This document shows, in pieces, positions 34,358-43,163 of a stretch of 64,000 nucleotides of DNA. Each line of letters opens with the position of its first letter. Positions within the stretch are counted from its first letter, which is position 1. Under the pieces are notes generated by a model that made no database searches, was not told the origin of the DNA, and worked only from the letters and a program-made list of their open reading frames with translations. The stretch spans positions 1-64,000 of the forward strand of contig JAEVYU010000009.1 in NCBI GenBank assembly GCA_023392595.1, read 5' to 3'. A program made the position numbers and the translations under genes. Source of the stretch: Bacillota bacterium. Lineage in GTDB: Bacteria > Bacillota > UBA4882 > UBA8346.

Positions 34358-34521
34358 CCCCAAGCCGTTTCCCAGCGGAACGGCTTGGGGCCCAAATAAC
34401 TAGCCTTCCCCTTCGGTAACCGGCTGGAATGAAGGCCAATGGAGATGGTGGAGCTTCGAAGGCAACGGCCAAAACCCGAGAAACAGGCGAATAACCTTAG
34501 GCAAGGTTGGGGTTTTGGGCC
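34358..34521. other. structured intergenic hairpins
   Basis: CCCCAAGCCGTT (34358-34369) pairs with AACGGCTTGGGG (34379-34390). Further on, GGCCAAAACCC (34467-34477) pairs with GGGTTTTGGGCC (34510-34521) around an inner AACCT/AGGTT stem. No T-runs, so they look like RNA structures between the two paralogues rather than simple terminators. Confidence 0.55.
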
Positions 34522-34566
34522 AACTATTCTTCCCTTGAAAGGTACGAAAAAATGGAGGTGAACGAA

Positions 34567-34911
34567 ATGGATCGATCTTATGCCCGGCGCATGGCCAGGG
34601 TCAAAAATCTACTTGAGGGAGTTGGCGCTTTTGGGGGACAAATTGGAGAAATGGGGATTACCCAAGAACTGATGAACAAGATGACCACGCTGTATAACCA
34701 AGCGATCGAAAATGAACAGAAGAAAAACATCCTCAAAGACAGCGCCAGGCAACTTACGGCTGCCCAAAACCAGTTGCTGAAGGAGCTGGAAAGCCTCTCC
34801 GCTTTGATCAGGGAATGGGTCCGCTTTGAATTGCCCCAGGAAACCTGGCCGAAGTTTGGATTTAGAAAAGGAGAGTATGCGGTTAAGCGTACTGCCGGGG
34901 GAGGGGAATGA
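34567..34911 (+). CDS. unrecognised small helical protein, tandem paralogue 2
   Basis: Protein of 114 residues, paralogue of the gene at 33964: both have TLYNQA-like and the C-terminal LPQETWPKFGFRKGEYA. Rich in Glu, Lys and Gln, mostly helical with a possible coiled coil. Start at 34567, with GGAGGTG upstream; the reading from 34507 lacks a site. Function unknown. Confidence 0.65.
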   Translation: MDRSYARRMARVKNLLEGVGAFGGQIGEMGITQELMNKMTTLYNQAIENEQKKNILKDSARQLTAAQNQLLKELESLSALIREWVRFELPQETWPKFGFRKGEYAVKRTAGGGE

Positions 34912-34970
34912 AAACTTAGGTTGCGGAAAAAAGATATTTAAAGCCTTATCCCAAAGTCAAAGGATTGGAG

Positions 34971-35165
34971 ATGGAGATGTCTAATAATTTAAACCTTTTG
35001 GGTCTGACAGCCTGCCAGAATCAATTAAGCACCCATGGAATGACGGCAGATTCGGTTGAGCGGATGATTGATTTATACCATAAAAGAAAGATGCTGAAAA
35101 AAGACGGGAGCGAGAGTAAAACCAAACCAGTCGTCGATGATATTTTTGTGCCGCTAATCCGTTAG
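34971..35165 (+). CDS. shortened third paralogue of the small helical family
   Basis: Protein of 64 residues. The first 40 residues (LLGLTACQNQLSTHGMTADS, ERMIDLYHKRKMLKK) follow the same pattern as the middle of the paralogues at 33964 and 34567 (a turn with G and T or S, then a LY helix), but the C-terminal WPxFGFRxGEYA motif is missing. May be a truncated gene still translated (AAAGGA before ATG) or a distinct short relative. Confidence 0.5.
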   Translation: MEMSNNLNLLGLTACQNQLSTHGMTADSVERMIDLYHKRKMLKKDGSESKTKPVVDDIFVPLIR

Positions 35166-35245
35166 TGAGTGGTATTTTCCAATCATGTTTTTATTAAATC
35201 CGGATTCTAAAAGGACAATTCGGTTCGTTTACGGTTTGTTTTGGT

Positions 35246-35274
35246 TTGAATATGTTCATTTGTTGTGCTATAAT
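35246..35274 (+). promoter_or_regulatory. sigma-A-type promoter of the SDR gene
   Basis: TTGAAT (35246-35251) and TATAAT (35269-35274) with a 17-base spacer, about 100 bases before the dehydrogenase start. Confidence 0.65.
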
Positions 35275-35375
35275 TTCAGTATCGAATGGGGATGCCATGG
35301 TAAGCGCATCGGTTCGGATCTTCAAACCATAGGAACCCATGGCCATATCGGATTTAATAAAGGAGGAATTGGGAA

Positions 35376-36161
35376 ATGGATTACTTAAAGAACTTTTCAT
35401 TACAGGGTAAGGTGGCATTGGTCACCGGCGCTTCTTACGGCATTGGGCTTGCCATTGCCCAGGGGTTTGCCGCGGTTGGCGCTACGGTAGTTTTTAATGA
35501 TATCAAGCAGGAGCTGGTCGACAAAGGCCTGGCGGCTTATAAAGAAGCCGGAATCAACGCCAGGGGCTATGTCTGTGACGTAACCAATGAAGAACAGGTC
35601 GCGGACATGGTCAGCCAAATCGAAAAGGAAGTCGGGGTCATCGATATCCTGGTAAACAATGCCGGGATCATCAAACGGATTCCGATGATTGAAATGACCG
35701 CCGCCGAGTTCCGCCAAGTGATCGATGTGGATTTGAATGCGCCGTTTATTGTTTCCAAGGCCGTTATTCCGGGCATGATCAAGAAGGGCCATGGTAAAAT
35801 CATCAATATCTGTTCCATGATGAGCGAATTGGGCCGGGAAACCGTATCGGCCTACGCTGCTGCCAAAGGCGGTTTGAAAATGTTGACCCGCAACATTTGT
35901 TCCGAGTATGGCGGACATAACATCCAGTGTAACGGCATCGGGCCCGGGTATATTGAAACTCCGCAAACTGCGCCCTTACGGGTAGAGGGACATCCCTTCA
36001 ATAACTTTATCATCAGTAAAACGCCGGCCGGCCGTTGGGGAACTACCGATGATCTGGTAGCTCCGTCGATCTTTCTGGCTTCCGAGGCCTCCAACTTCGT
36101 CAACGGACATATTCTTTACGTTGACGGCGGTATCTTAGCCTACATCGGAAAACAACCCTGA
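35376..36161 (+). CDS. SDR, gluconate 5-dehydrogenase-like
   Basis: NAD(P)-dependent short-chain dehydrogenase of 261 residues: TGASYGIGLAIA cofactor loop, NNAGI, catalytic Ser in NICSMMSE, YAAAKGG for Tyr/Lys, and PGYIETPQT. Overall it resembles gluconate 5-dehydrogenase (IdnO type) that converts 5-ketogluconate and gluconate. No other gluconate genes are near, so the substrate is tentative. AAGGAGG upstream, own promoter and terminator, so monocistronic. Confidence 0.8.
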   Translation: MDYLKNFSLQGKVALVTGASYGIGLAIAQGFAAVGATVVFNDIKQELVDKGLAAYKEAGINARGYVCDVTNEEQVADMVSQIEKEVGVIDILVNNAGIIKRIPMIEMTAAEFRQVIDVDLNAPFIVSKAVIPGMIKKGHGKIINICSMMSELGRETVSAYAAAKGGLKMLTRNICSEYGGHNIQCNGIGPGYIETPQTAPLRVEGHPFNNFIISKTPAGRWGTTDDLVAPSIFLASEASNFVNGHILYVDGGILAYIGKQP

Positions 36162-36177
36162 TGAACTAAAAAAAATG

Positions 36178-36219
36178 AAAGCCGGTCAGAATGACGCTTA
36201 AATTCTGACCGGCTTTTCT
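36178..36219 (+). terminator. terminator of the SDR gene
   Basis: AAAGCCGGTCAGAAT (36178-36192) pairs perfectly with ATTCTGACCGGCTTT (36202-36216), followed by TCTTT. Confidence 0.85.
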
Positions 36220-36357
36220 TTGGGTCCATTTGGGCCATGGAAAAAACCTTCGGATTGAGAACCAAAAGAAATAAAGGGAAGCCCTAACGGCTGGAAGTAG
36301 AAGCTGTCACGGTCACCGGCTTTTCTTCAGCCGGGTAAGAGAAAGATTCATTTTTTA

Positions 36358-36537
36358 TTATCGTTTGGAGGCTATCCAATATTTTAAGACTGCTTTGGAT
36401 TGATCGCTGGATAGACCAAATTCCCTTTCCAGGTGAGGGGCTGCGACAAACATATTAACCCCTTTGTCATTTAATTTTTCTAAAAAAATCAAATGCTCTC
36501 TCTCGCAAAAGTCCGGTTTAACGACTGATTGATCCAA
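36358..36537 (-). CDS. 59-residue protein resembling a DeoC N-terminus
   Basis: Minus-strand ORF from TTG 36537 to TAA 36358-36360, with AAGGGG eight bases upstream. The N-terminus, DQSVVKPDF, is close to the DeoC start motif (DQSVLKPEF in the deoC of this window), and VNMFVAAP could correspond to the next DeoC strand. The remaining REFGLSSDQSKAVLKYWIA does not match DeoC. It may be a truncated and re-used deoC fragment or an unrelated small gene. Confidence 0.4.
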   Translation of the reverse strand: MDQSVVKPDFCEREHLIFLEKLNDKGVNMFVAAPHLEREFGLSSDQSKAVLKYWIASKR

Positions 36538-36599
36538 TTTCGTTGCCCCTTTTCGTGAAAATATTTACTTTATCCGATCGGTTCGTTTTGGGTAATAAT

Positions 36600-36708
36600 C
36601 TAGTAAAACGTTCTCTCAATAACTACGCAATGAGTGGGAACGTTTTACTTAAGTAGAGCGTATCTTCCCCACTTCTGATTGCCATTTATTTACGATACGC
36701 TCTACTAC
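36600..36708. repeat. dispersed double-hairpin repeat, family B, copy 2 (inverted)
   Basis: Reverse-complement copy of 33534-33642. Both stems are kept; the loop sequences differ at several positions. Together with copy 1 it brackets the 33.6-36.6 kb segment with the three small paralogues and the SDR. Confidence 0.85.
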
Positions 36709-36955
36709 TGTTTAGTTGAGGGAATAAAGCATAAATTGGAAACGACAGTTTTTAAAGCAAAAGTTTTAAAAACTTAAGTTTTTATACATTCTTAGTTTCT
36801 GTGATAAATCCTGCTCCAAAATCAAATGTAAATAAATTTTAATGAGGAGACTTGAATGTTTTGGTATTTTTCTGGAAATAAGTTGTAAAACTCCTTGCAA
36901 AATTATCAAATAAAGTTATTATTAAGACAATATGACTAAATAAAGGAGAACGGCA

Positions 36956-37633
36956 ATGAGGAAAATATTCATGGTTTTAGTGTTCGTTTTGGGGATGGTT
37001 TTGGGAATCGGGCTCCCTACATATGCTGTCGATATTAAGGTTTATACGGAAAAATGGTCCGGGGCGGAATATGATTTTCATCAAAAATATTTTTCTTCCG
37101 GAACCATTGTCGAATCTAACGGATCCTACGATTTGGCCGGTAACTTTTTTGGTTTTGAATTGGTGGCCAGAAGGTTTTATTTTTGCGCGGAAAATAGTTG
37201 GGGTGGTAAGGTTAAATATTCAAACTTAGATCAGGATTTGGAAATTAATGATTTTAAGTTTGGATGCCGGGTTGTCAGGAACGATGTCTGTACCTTGGAT
37301 ATTTTTAACAGCTTTTTAGTGATGGATGGTGTAAGGTCCAGCGATATTGGAAGTAGTAATGTTGATACGGATGATTTTTTCTCCAGTATAACATTGGGTG
37401 GGAATTTAAATTTATATCTTGGCGATAGAGTCCGGCTTCAGGGTTGTTTGGAAGTTCCGCTGGCGGGATATGTTTATGCATACAATATGAAAGCAGCTGT
37501 TTTATTGACACCCAACTTTGGTTTGACTGCCGGGTACCGGGGCTACAAAATAAATGACGAAGATGAAGATTACGGGGATTGTTCAACCAGCAAACTAAGG
37601 GGTTTGACGATGGGCATTGAATTGGATTTTTAA
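36956..37633 (+). CDS. secreted small beta-barrel-like outer membrane protein
   Basis: Protein of 225 residues with a clear signal peptide (MVLVFVLGMVLGIGLPTYA, cut after TYA). The mature part alternates short hydrophobic and polar stretches and Gly/Tyr-rich turns, as in beta-barrels, and ends in MGIELDF with the terminal Phe needed for outer membrane insertion. No family recognised; length suits an eight- to ten-stranded barrel. Four or more cysteines are unusual in barrels. Supports a diderm host. Confidence 0.65.
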   Translation: MRKIFMVLVFVLGMVLGIGLPTYAVDIKVYTEKWSGAEYDFHQKYFSSGTIVESNGSYDLAGNFFGFELVARRFYFCAENSWGGKVKYSNLDQDLEINDFKFGCRVVRNDVCTLDIFNSFLVMDGVRSSDIGSSNVDTDDFFSSITLGGNLNLYLGDRVRLQGCLEVPLAGYVYAYNMKAAVLLTPNFGLTAGYRGYKINDEDEDYGDCSTSKLRGLTMGIELDF

Positions 37634-37667
37634 AAGTATTTGACCGGAGGATCCCGGGGGTATAGAC

Positions 37668-37713
37668 AAAGGGGACTGTATCCTAGTAAAATAAGACAGA
37701 GACAGTCCCCTTT
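37668..37713 (+). terminator. hairpin after the beta-barrel gene
   Basis: AAAGGGGACTGT (37668-37679) pairs with ACAGTCCCCTTT (37702-37713). Only three Ts follow; probable terminator. Confidence 0.6.
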
Positions 37714-37908
37714 GGTATGTTCTTTTCACTTGGGTTTGCATTCAACGTCCAGCATTCAAAATTTTATTTCACCTTGATTGTCCCCTCGTTAATAAAAATA
37801 TTTCCGGTAGGTACTTGACAGAGAAACAAAAAAGATATTAAATATTTATATGGTAAATAGTTAATGTCATTTAATTTTTTTAGGGTCAAAATAAGGAGGG
37901 TGATAGGG

Positions 37909-38319
37909 ATGGCAATTGAATGGACGGAGGATTTGGCGGTAGGAGTTGAAATCATCGATGATCAACATAAGGAATTATATCAGCGAATTAACCGGCTTTT
38001 AGAGGCTTGCTCCCAAAGTAAGGGGCGCGAAGTGGTCGGGGAAACCATTAAGTTTTTGGAAGATTATGTAGTAACCCATTTTGGTCAAGAAGAAGGATAC
38101 ATGCAGAAATACAATTACCCGGATTACCTAAAGCATAAAGGGTATCACGGGGAGTTTATTAAAAGTTTTGGCGAATTGAAGTCCAAATTCGAGACGGACG
38201 GACCCGGACCCCATATTGTGATTATGACCAACCGGGTGGTGGTGGGTTGGCTAAACAGTCATATCCGTAATGTAGATAAGTTATTGGGCGCTTACTTAAA
38301 GGACCGGTCCTTGAATTGA
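37909..38319 (+). CDS. bacteriohemerythrin 1
   Basis: Cytoplasmic four-helix, di-iron O2-binding protein of 136 residues. Iron ligands are visible: WTEDLAVGVEIIDDQHKEL (His), VTHFGQEE (His, Glu), KHKGYHGEF (HxxxH) and NSHIRNVD (His, Asp). Such proteins carry or scavenge oxygen, or deliver it to oxidases in microaerophiles and anaerobes. AAGGAGGG upstream of the ATG at 37909. A paralogue follows at 38433. Confidence 0.9.
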   Translation: MAIEWTEDLAVGVEIIDDQHKELYQRINRLLEACSQSKGREVVGETIKFLEDYVVTHFGQEEGYMQKYNYPDYLKHKGYHGEFIKSFGELKSKFETDGPGPHIVIMTNRVVVGWLNSHIRNVDKLLGAYLKDRSLN

Positions 38320-38432
38320 ATTAAATAAAAGTTATCCCGGATGATTGCTCTTGCCTTTAGTTTGAATGGTTGGCCCAAGAAAAACATCTGGCAAGCCGCA
38401 AAAGAAAATCATTCCATTTGGAGGAAAACAAC

Positions 38433-38840
38433 ATGAATATGAAGTGGACGGAACAATTGTCAATCGGCATCGCTGAGATTGATCAACAGCACCAGGAGTT
38501 GTTTAACCGTATCAATAACCTGTTACAAGCGATGCATGAAGGGAAGGGCAAGGACGAAATTCAAAAGGTCATGGCATTTTTGGATGATTACGTTGTAAGC
38601 CATTTCGGGACGGAAGAAAAATATATGGGAGAATATCATTATCCTCAGATGAACCAGCACATGGAACAACACCAAACGTTCACCTCGAATTTTAATGATA
38701 TCAAAAAAGAACTGGAAACGGCAGGACCATCTTCAAACCTGGTGATTCAAACCCAAAGAAAACTCTCGGAGTGGTGGCTGGGGCATATTGCAACGGTTGA
38801 TAAGGAATTGGGGGCTTTTCTGGTACAAAAAAAATCATGA
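38433..38840 (+). CDS. bacteriohemerythrin 2
   Basis: Second di-iron O2-binding protein, 135 residues, with the same ligands: IDQQHQEL, VSHFGTEE, NQHMEQHQTF and LGHIATVDKEL. Start at 38433 behind GGAGG (38420-38424). It follows bacteriohemerythrin 1 by 113 bases and arose by tandem duplication with substantial divergence. Confidence 0.9.
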   Translation: MNMKWTEQLSIGIAEIDQQHQELFNRINNLLQAMHEGKGKDEIQKVMAFLDDYVVSHFGTEEKYMGEYHYPQMNQHMEQHQTFTSNFNDIKKELETAGPSSNLVIQTQRKLSEWWLGHIATVDKELGAFLVQKKS

Positions 38841-39005
38841 ACCATCAGGCGCTTAGAAGACAATCAGTAAGAGCTTGGGTTTTATTTCGATAATCATAAT
38901 CCGGCATCATATTTTCAGGCCTTGGGTAATATCTTGTATCAAGCTCAATTGCAACCCGGTTGAAAGCCGGGGTTGAGACAAACCCACCCAAAGGAATGTG
39001 TTGAA

Positions 39006-39617
39006 ATGAGCCTTGATTATATATGGATATTACTCCTGATTGCCCCCGGATTTGCCTGCCGGAGTATTTATGAGTATTTAAACAGCGGGGGACGAGAGGA
39101 AAACGGGATCCGTTTAATCCTGTCGTCAATCTTTTATAGCGTCTGGGTTTTGGCCATGAATTACGGCTTTTTAGCCGTAACTTTTCATATTAAAACTTTC
39201 CTCGAAATTCAAGTTTTTTTTAATCAGATCCTTTTTGTTGTGTATTATCTCTTGATTACCATTATTTCCTGTATCGTGGTGGCCTTGGTTTGGAACTTTA
39301 TTCATCCCTATTTGACCATTAATTTTGTCAATGCGGTTCGCCATGGGCAGCAGAAACCGGATATTTCGGTAACCCCCCTTTGGGATGTTTTTCAAAAAAA
39401 TCAGAATCAAGCCGTGGTAATATGGAAGGACGGCCGAATGATGGCCAAGGGAATTATTACCGTATTCAATTCGGCTTATAATGCCCGAAGGGAATTGTTA
39501 ATTATCCCCAGCGATCAAATTGAGGATAATTACCGGGCGGAAGAACTTAAGGAAGTTTATGTGGACTGTGACAACAACCTGATAATTCAGATTGTAAATC
39601 CTCATAGGGAGGAATGA
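39006..39617 (+). CDS. membrane protein with soluble C-terminal domain (DUF6338-like)
   Basis: Protein of 203 residues with an N-terminal hydrophobic segment (YIWILLLIAPGFACRSIYEY) and two more (LAMNYGFLAVTFH, QILFVVYYLLITIISCIVVA), then a soluble C-terminal domain (AVVIWKDGRMMAKGIITVF). Plan and gene size resemble DUF6338 proteins, but I am not certain. Function unknown. The ATG at 39006 has AAAGGA upstream. Convergent with the small gene at 39547-39798, which it overlaps. Confidence 0.6.
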   Translation: MSLDYIWILLLIAPGFACRSIYEYLNSGGREENGIRLILSSIFYSVWVLAMNYGFLAVTFHIKTFLEIQVFFNQILFVVYYLLITIISCIVVALVWNFIHPYLTINFVNAVRHGQQKPDISVTPLWDVFQKNQNQAVVIWKDGRMMAKGIITVFNSAYNARRELLIIPSDQIEDNYRAEELKEVYVDCDNNLIIQIVNPHREE

Positions 39618-39798
39618 CCAAAATGATCGTTTCGTCGTCGGATAGTTCTTTTGTAAATTCATTGGGTCGATTTAGGCTATGGGTATTATTTTCCTCACCT
39701 TGAGGAGCCGCGGCTGAAGATAAGCCGAGAGCGTCCAATTGCTTTGGGGTAAGAAATTTTCTGTAACTTGAGTCGATATCTTTAATTTTGCACCACAT
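39547..39798 (-). CDS. small hypothetical protein, doubtful
   Basis: Protein of 83 residues, mostly acidic in the middle (KELSDDETIILVIPPYEDLQ), with no known domain. It has a GGAG nine bases before ATG and overlaps the preceding gene by 71 bases on the other strand. Might be real, but shadow coding cannot be excluded. Confidence 0.4.
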   Translation of the reverse strand: MWCKIKDIDSSYRKFLTPKQLDALGLSSAAAPQGEENNTHSLNRPNEFTKELSDDETIILVIPPYEDLQSELSGCCHSPHKLP

Positions 39799-39982
39799 GG
39801 AAGAACTCCAAATCTTATTATATTTTTGTTATTGTTCTCCCGATTCCGTTTTATTATTCTTGAAAAAACATTTTCAAGCAGCTTAAAAAGGGAGATATTG
39901 AATGGAAAGGAGCTTTGGCTGGTTTTACTTTCCCCCGCTACTTATGTTAAAATATTTTAGAAAAATATTTTAGGGGATGCAT

Positions 39983-40564
39983 ATGGCCAAACTTTATTTC
40001 AGATACTCCGCGATGAATGCCGGAAAGACAACCCAACTGCTGCAAGTAAAATACAATTATGAAGAACGTGGCCAAAATGTCTTATTAATGAAGCCAAGTA
40101 TCGATGACCGGGATAGCACGGACAATATCAAGTCCCGCATCGGATTGGAAAGTGAAGCGGTGCTGGTAGAAGTGGATACCGATCTTTATCAATATGTTAA
40201 GGGCGAAACCAGCAACCACCCCGTTCATTGTTTGATCATTGACGAGGCTAATTTTCTGACCAGGGAACATGTATTCCAGTTATGCCGGGTTGTCGATGAT
40301 TTAAATATTCCGGTTATTGCTTACGGCTTGCGAAGTGATTTTAGAGGTAATCTTTTTCCCGGTAGTGAGGCATTACTGGCGTTCGCCGATAGTATTGAAG
40401 AATTGAAGACGATTTGTTGGTGCGGTAAAAAGGCGATTATGAATACCCGGTTAAAAAACGGCAAACCGGTATATGAAGGCGAACAAATCCAAATTGGGGG
40501 AAATGAAAGTTATATTTCCCTTTGCCGCAAACACTGGTATGAGGGAAAAACCGGTCCGGAATAA
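39983..40564 (+). CDS. tdk: thymidine kinase, type II
   Basis: Cytoplasmic enzyme of 193 residues that phosphorylates thymidine with ATP. P-loop SAMNAGKTTQLL, the DEANF Asp-Glu motif, and a four-ligand zinc site from ICWCGKKA and LCRKHW. Length is that of bacterial Tdk. Start at 39983, six bases from AGGGG; the ATG at 39977 abuts it. Together with deoC elsewhere in the window it belongs to deoxynucleoside use. Confidence 0.92.
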   Translation: MAKLYFRYSAMNAGKTTQLLQVKYNYEERGQNVLLMKPSIDDRDSTDNIKSRIGLESEAVLVEVDTDLYQYVKGETSNHPVHCLIIDEANFLTREHVFQLCRVVDDLNIPVIAYGLRSDFRGNLFPGSEALLAFADSIEELKTICWCGKKAIMNTRLKNGKPVYEGEQIQIGGNESYISLCRKHWYEGKTGPE

Positions 40565-40603
40565 AACTAAAAATTACCATGGGTAGCGTCCTGCAGGTCA
40601 TGG

Positions 40604-40636
40604 AAAGGGGGGCAATTCAAAATTGTCGCCCTTTTT
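40604..40636 (+). terminator. terminator of tdk
   Basis: AAAGGGGGGCAATT (from 40604) pairs with AATTGTCGCCCTTT (40621-40634, minor mismatches), followed by a T-run. Confidence 0.75.
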
Positions 40637-40823
40637 ATGTTGGAAATTTAACAAAACGTGACGAATAGATTTCGATGTCCGGAAGGATTATTCTGGAAAT
40701 ACTAGAACTATAATTTTGGGAGATTCATATCAATTGGGTCTACTCCGTAAATTCTTTTATGTATTTCAATTTCGCAAATATGAATTTTGGGATTATAAAA
40801 CCTAAAGGACGGAGCTGAGAGTT

Positions 40824-43133
40824 TTGGATTCCATAAATGAGGTGTTTGACGGGACTTTGGATATTCATAAAAGACTTTTTCAATCCATGAACGAAGGAAT
40901 CATCCTGTTGAAAGCGATAGGGGATGAGTCCGGCCAATTTTATGATTATTTTCATCTCGAAGTCAATCCGGCATTTGAAAGAATTTTCGGCATCAGTTCT
41001 TCGGAGCTGCAAGGCAAAACCTGGAGTGAGGTTGGTTATTTTGATTCATCATGGCTTCAACAACTTGGTGAGCTTGTCAGGAGCGGAAGCCATATCATGA
41101 AGGAATATGATGATCTCAAACAACAGCGGCATTTTGGTGTAAGGGTATGTAGCCTGGAAAGGGGAATCTACGCGGTATTTTTAAATGAAATTACCGGAGC
41201 GGCTAAAGGGCGCGAACAGGCTGAACGAAAGGCCCGGCAATTAAAGGCCGCTCTCTCCTCCATATCTGCAAAAGTCGTTGTTTTTGATATCACCGGCAAA
41301 GTCATTCAAAAGGAATATTTTACAGACGAGGTAGCCAATCAAACCGCAGAAAATTGGGAAGATATTTATACACAATTCAATCTTCATCGAGATGACGGGT
41401 CATTGTATCAATGGGAAGAAACACCGTTGTACCGGGCTTTACATGGGGAACCGGTTCGGGATGAGGAAATTTTAATTCAGGATTCCTCGGGCAAGCTTCA
41501 GTGGCAATCCCTAAGCCTTTCGCCCATTGTTGACAGGGATAAACACCAGGTCGGCGCGATCATGGTTGTACTGGATATTGATGAGCGGAAATGCAAAGCG
41601 GAAAAATTATTGTCCTTTGACCGCGAGTTATTAAAAGTAACCCTTAATTCCCTGGATGAAGGGGTTGTAACAACCGATCCGGAAAACCAAATTGTCGTTT
41701 TTAATAAGGCTGCCAGTATTTTGACTGGCTATTCCCCTCAGGAAGCCATTGGAAAACCGCTATCGAAAATTTTTTACTTCTTGAACGATCTCACCAGCGA
41801 ACCGGTAGACGTGATGGCGGATTACCCCATCCATCAGTTGATTTTGGTGACTCGGGATCTAAGGGAAGTAACTGTGATGATTAACCGTTCTTCCATCCGA
41901 AACGCTATGAACCAGACTATCGGAACAGTATTTGTGATTGAAGATATCACGGAAAAGCAAAAGATTGATCAGGAAATGCTGAAAACCGCTAAGCTGGAAT
42001 CCTTGGCTATACTGGCGGGTGGTGTAGCCCATGATTTTAATAATGTTTTAGCGGGGATTTTAGCCAATTTACAATTGGCGGCCACGAAATTAAAGAGGCA
42101 TGAAGACATTTCCAAAAACCTGGAGGCCACGGCCGGCATCACGCGTAAGGCGAGTGAGCTCACCAAGCAGTTGCTTGCTTTTGCCAAAGGTGGAAATCCG
42201 GTTCGAAAATCGACATCAATTATTGATTTAATACAGGAAACAGTCCATTTTATCCTAAGCGGTTCTAAGGTGAAGGCTGAGTTTTACCTTCCGCAGGATT
42301 TGTGGGTCGTTGATATCGATGAAGGGCAAATTACTCAAGTCATCAATAATATTACGATCAACGCCAAACAGGCTATGCCTATCGGTGGAGTGCTTCAGAT
42401 TTTTGGAGAGAATGTTACTTTGGATGGAACAGACCAGCATATTCCCGGTAAGTATGTTAAGTTAACCCTGAAAGATCACGGGATTGGAATACCGGAAGGA
42501 ATTATTGACAAAATATTCGATCCTTTTTTTACCACGAAAAAAACAGGAAACGGATTGGGTCTCTCCACCAGTTATTCGATTATAAAAAAACATAATGGAT
42601 ATTTGGAAGTCGAGTCCATCGCGGGAATAGGGACAACTTTCTATATTTTTCTTCCGGCATCCATAGAACCGCTGGAAGTCAAAAAAGAAAAAAGCGAGAT
42701 TGTGATAAGTGATGGAATAAAAATATTGTTGATGGACGATGAGGAGAGCATCCGGAATGTAAGCGGAGAAATGTTGACATATTTTGGCTATCAGGTAAGT
42801 TTAGCAAGAAATGGCCAGGAGGCCATCAAACTCTATAAGGAAGCCAAAGAAAATGGGGAAGCCTTTGACGTTGTTATTATGGATTTGACCATTCCGGGAG
42901 GGTTAGGCGGTATAGAAACTATGGCGGTGCTCCGCCAAATGGATCCCGATATCAAGGCGATCATCACCAGTGGATATGCTAATGATCAGGTAATGTCGGA
43001 TTATCGGAAATACGGCTTTAGCGGAGTGGCTATTAAACCTTACAAAGTAAACGAGCTCAATGAAGTCCTTGTCAAGGTCATCGATCAAAAACAGTTGCCT
43101 TTGGGTTTGGTATTTAAAGCTTCTTTAGATTGA
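40824..43133 (+). CDS. hybrid sensor histidine kinase with PAS domains
   Basis: Cytoplasmic protein of 769 residues with no membrane segments. Three PAS-like domains at about 15-125, 140-260 and 270-385 (the last with VVFNKAASILTGYSPQEAIG), then HisKA with phosphoacceptor His403 in GGVAHDFNNVLAG, HATPase with INNITINAKQAM, DHGIGIP and NGLGLSTSYSI, and a C-terminal receiver (about 632-755) with acidic pair Asp638/639, phosphoacceptor Asp687 (MDLTIPG) and Lys738. The signal is probably a cytoplasmic redox or ligand cue read by PAS. No separate regulator follows. Start TTG. Confidence 0.9.
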   Translation: MDSINEVFDGTLDIHKRLFQSMNEGIILLKAIGDESGQFYDYFHLEVNPAFERIFGISSSELQGKTWSEVGYFDSSWLQQLGELVRSGSHIMKEYDDLKQQRHFGVRVCSLERGIYAVFLNEITGAAKGREQAERKARQLKAALSSISAKVVVFDITGKVIQKEYFTDEVANQTAENWEDIYTQFNLHRDDGSLYQWEETPLYRALHGEPVRDEEILIQDSSGKLQWQSLSLSPIVDRDKHQVGAIMVVLDIDERKCKAEKLLSFDRELLKVTLNSLDEGVVTTDPENQIVVFNKAASILTGYSPQEAIGKPLSKIFYFLNDLTSEPVDVMADYPIHQLILVTRDLREVTVMINRSSIRNAMNQTIGTVFVIEDITEKQKIDQEMLKTAKLESLAILAGGVAHDFNNVLAGILANLQLAATKLKRHEDISKNLEATAGITRKASELTKQLLAFAKGGNPVRKSTSIIDLIQETVHFILSGSKVKAEFYLPQDLWVVDIDEGQITQVINNITINAKQAMPIGGVLQIFGENVTLDGTDQHIPGKYVKLTLKDHGIGIPEGIIDKIFDPFFTTKKTGNGLGLSTSYSIIKKHNGYLEVESIAGIGTTFYIFLPASIEPLEVKKEKSEIVISDGIKILLMDDEESIRNVSGEMLTYFGYQVSLARNGQEAIKLYKEAKENGEAFDVVIMDLTIPGGLGGIETMAVLRQMDPDIKAIITSGYANDQVMSDYRKYGFSGVAIKPYKVNELNEVLVKVIDQKQLPLGLVFKASLD

Positions 43134-43163
43134 TTACTCTCTATCGGATCAAGCTAAATCTCT

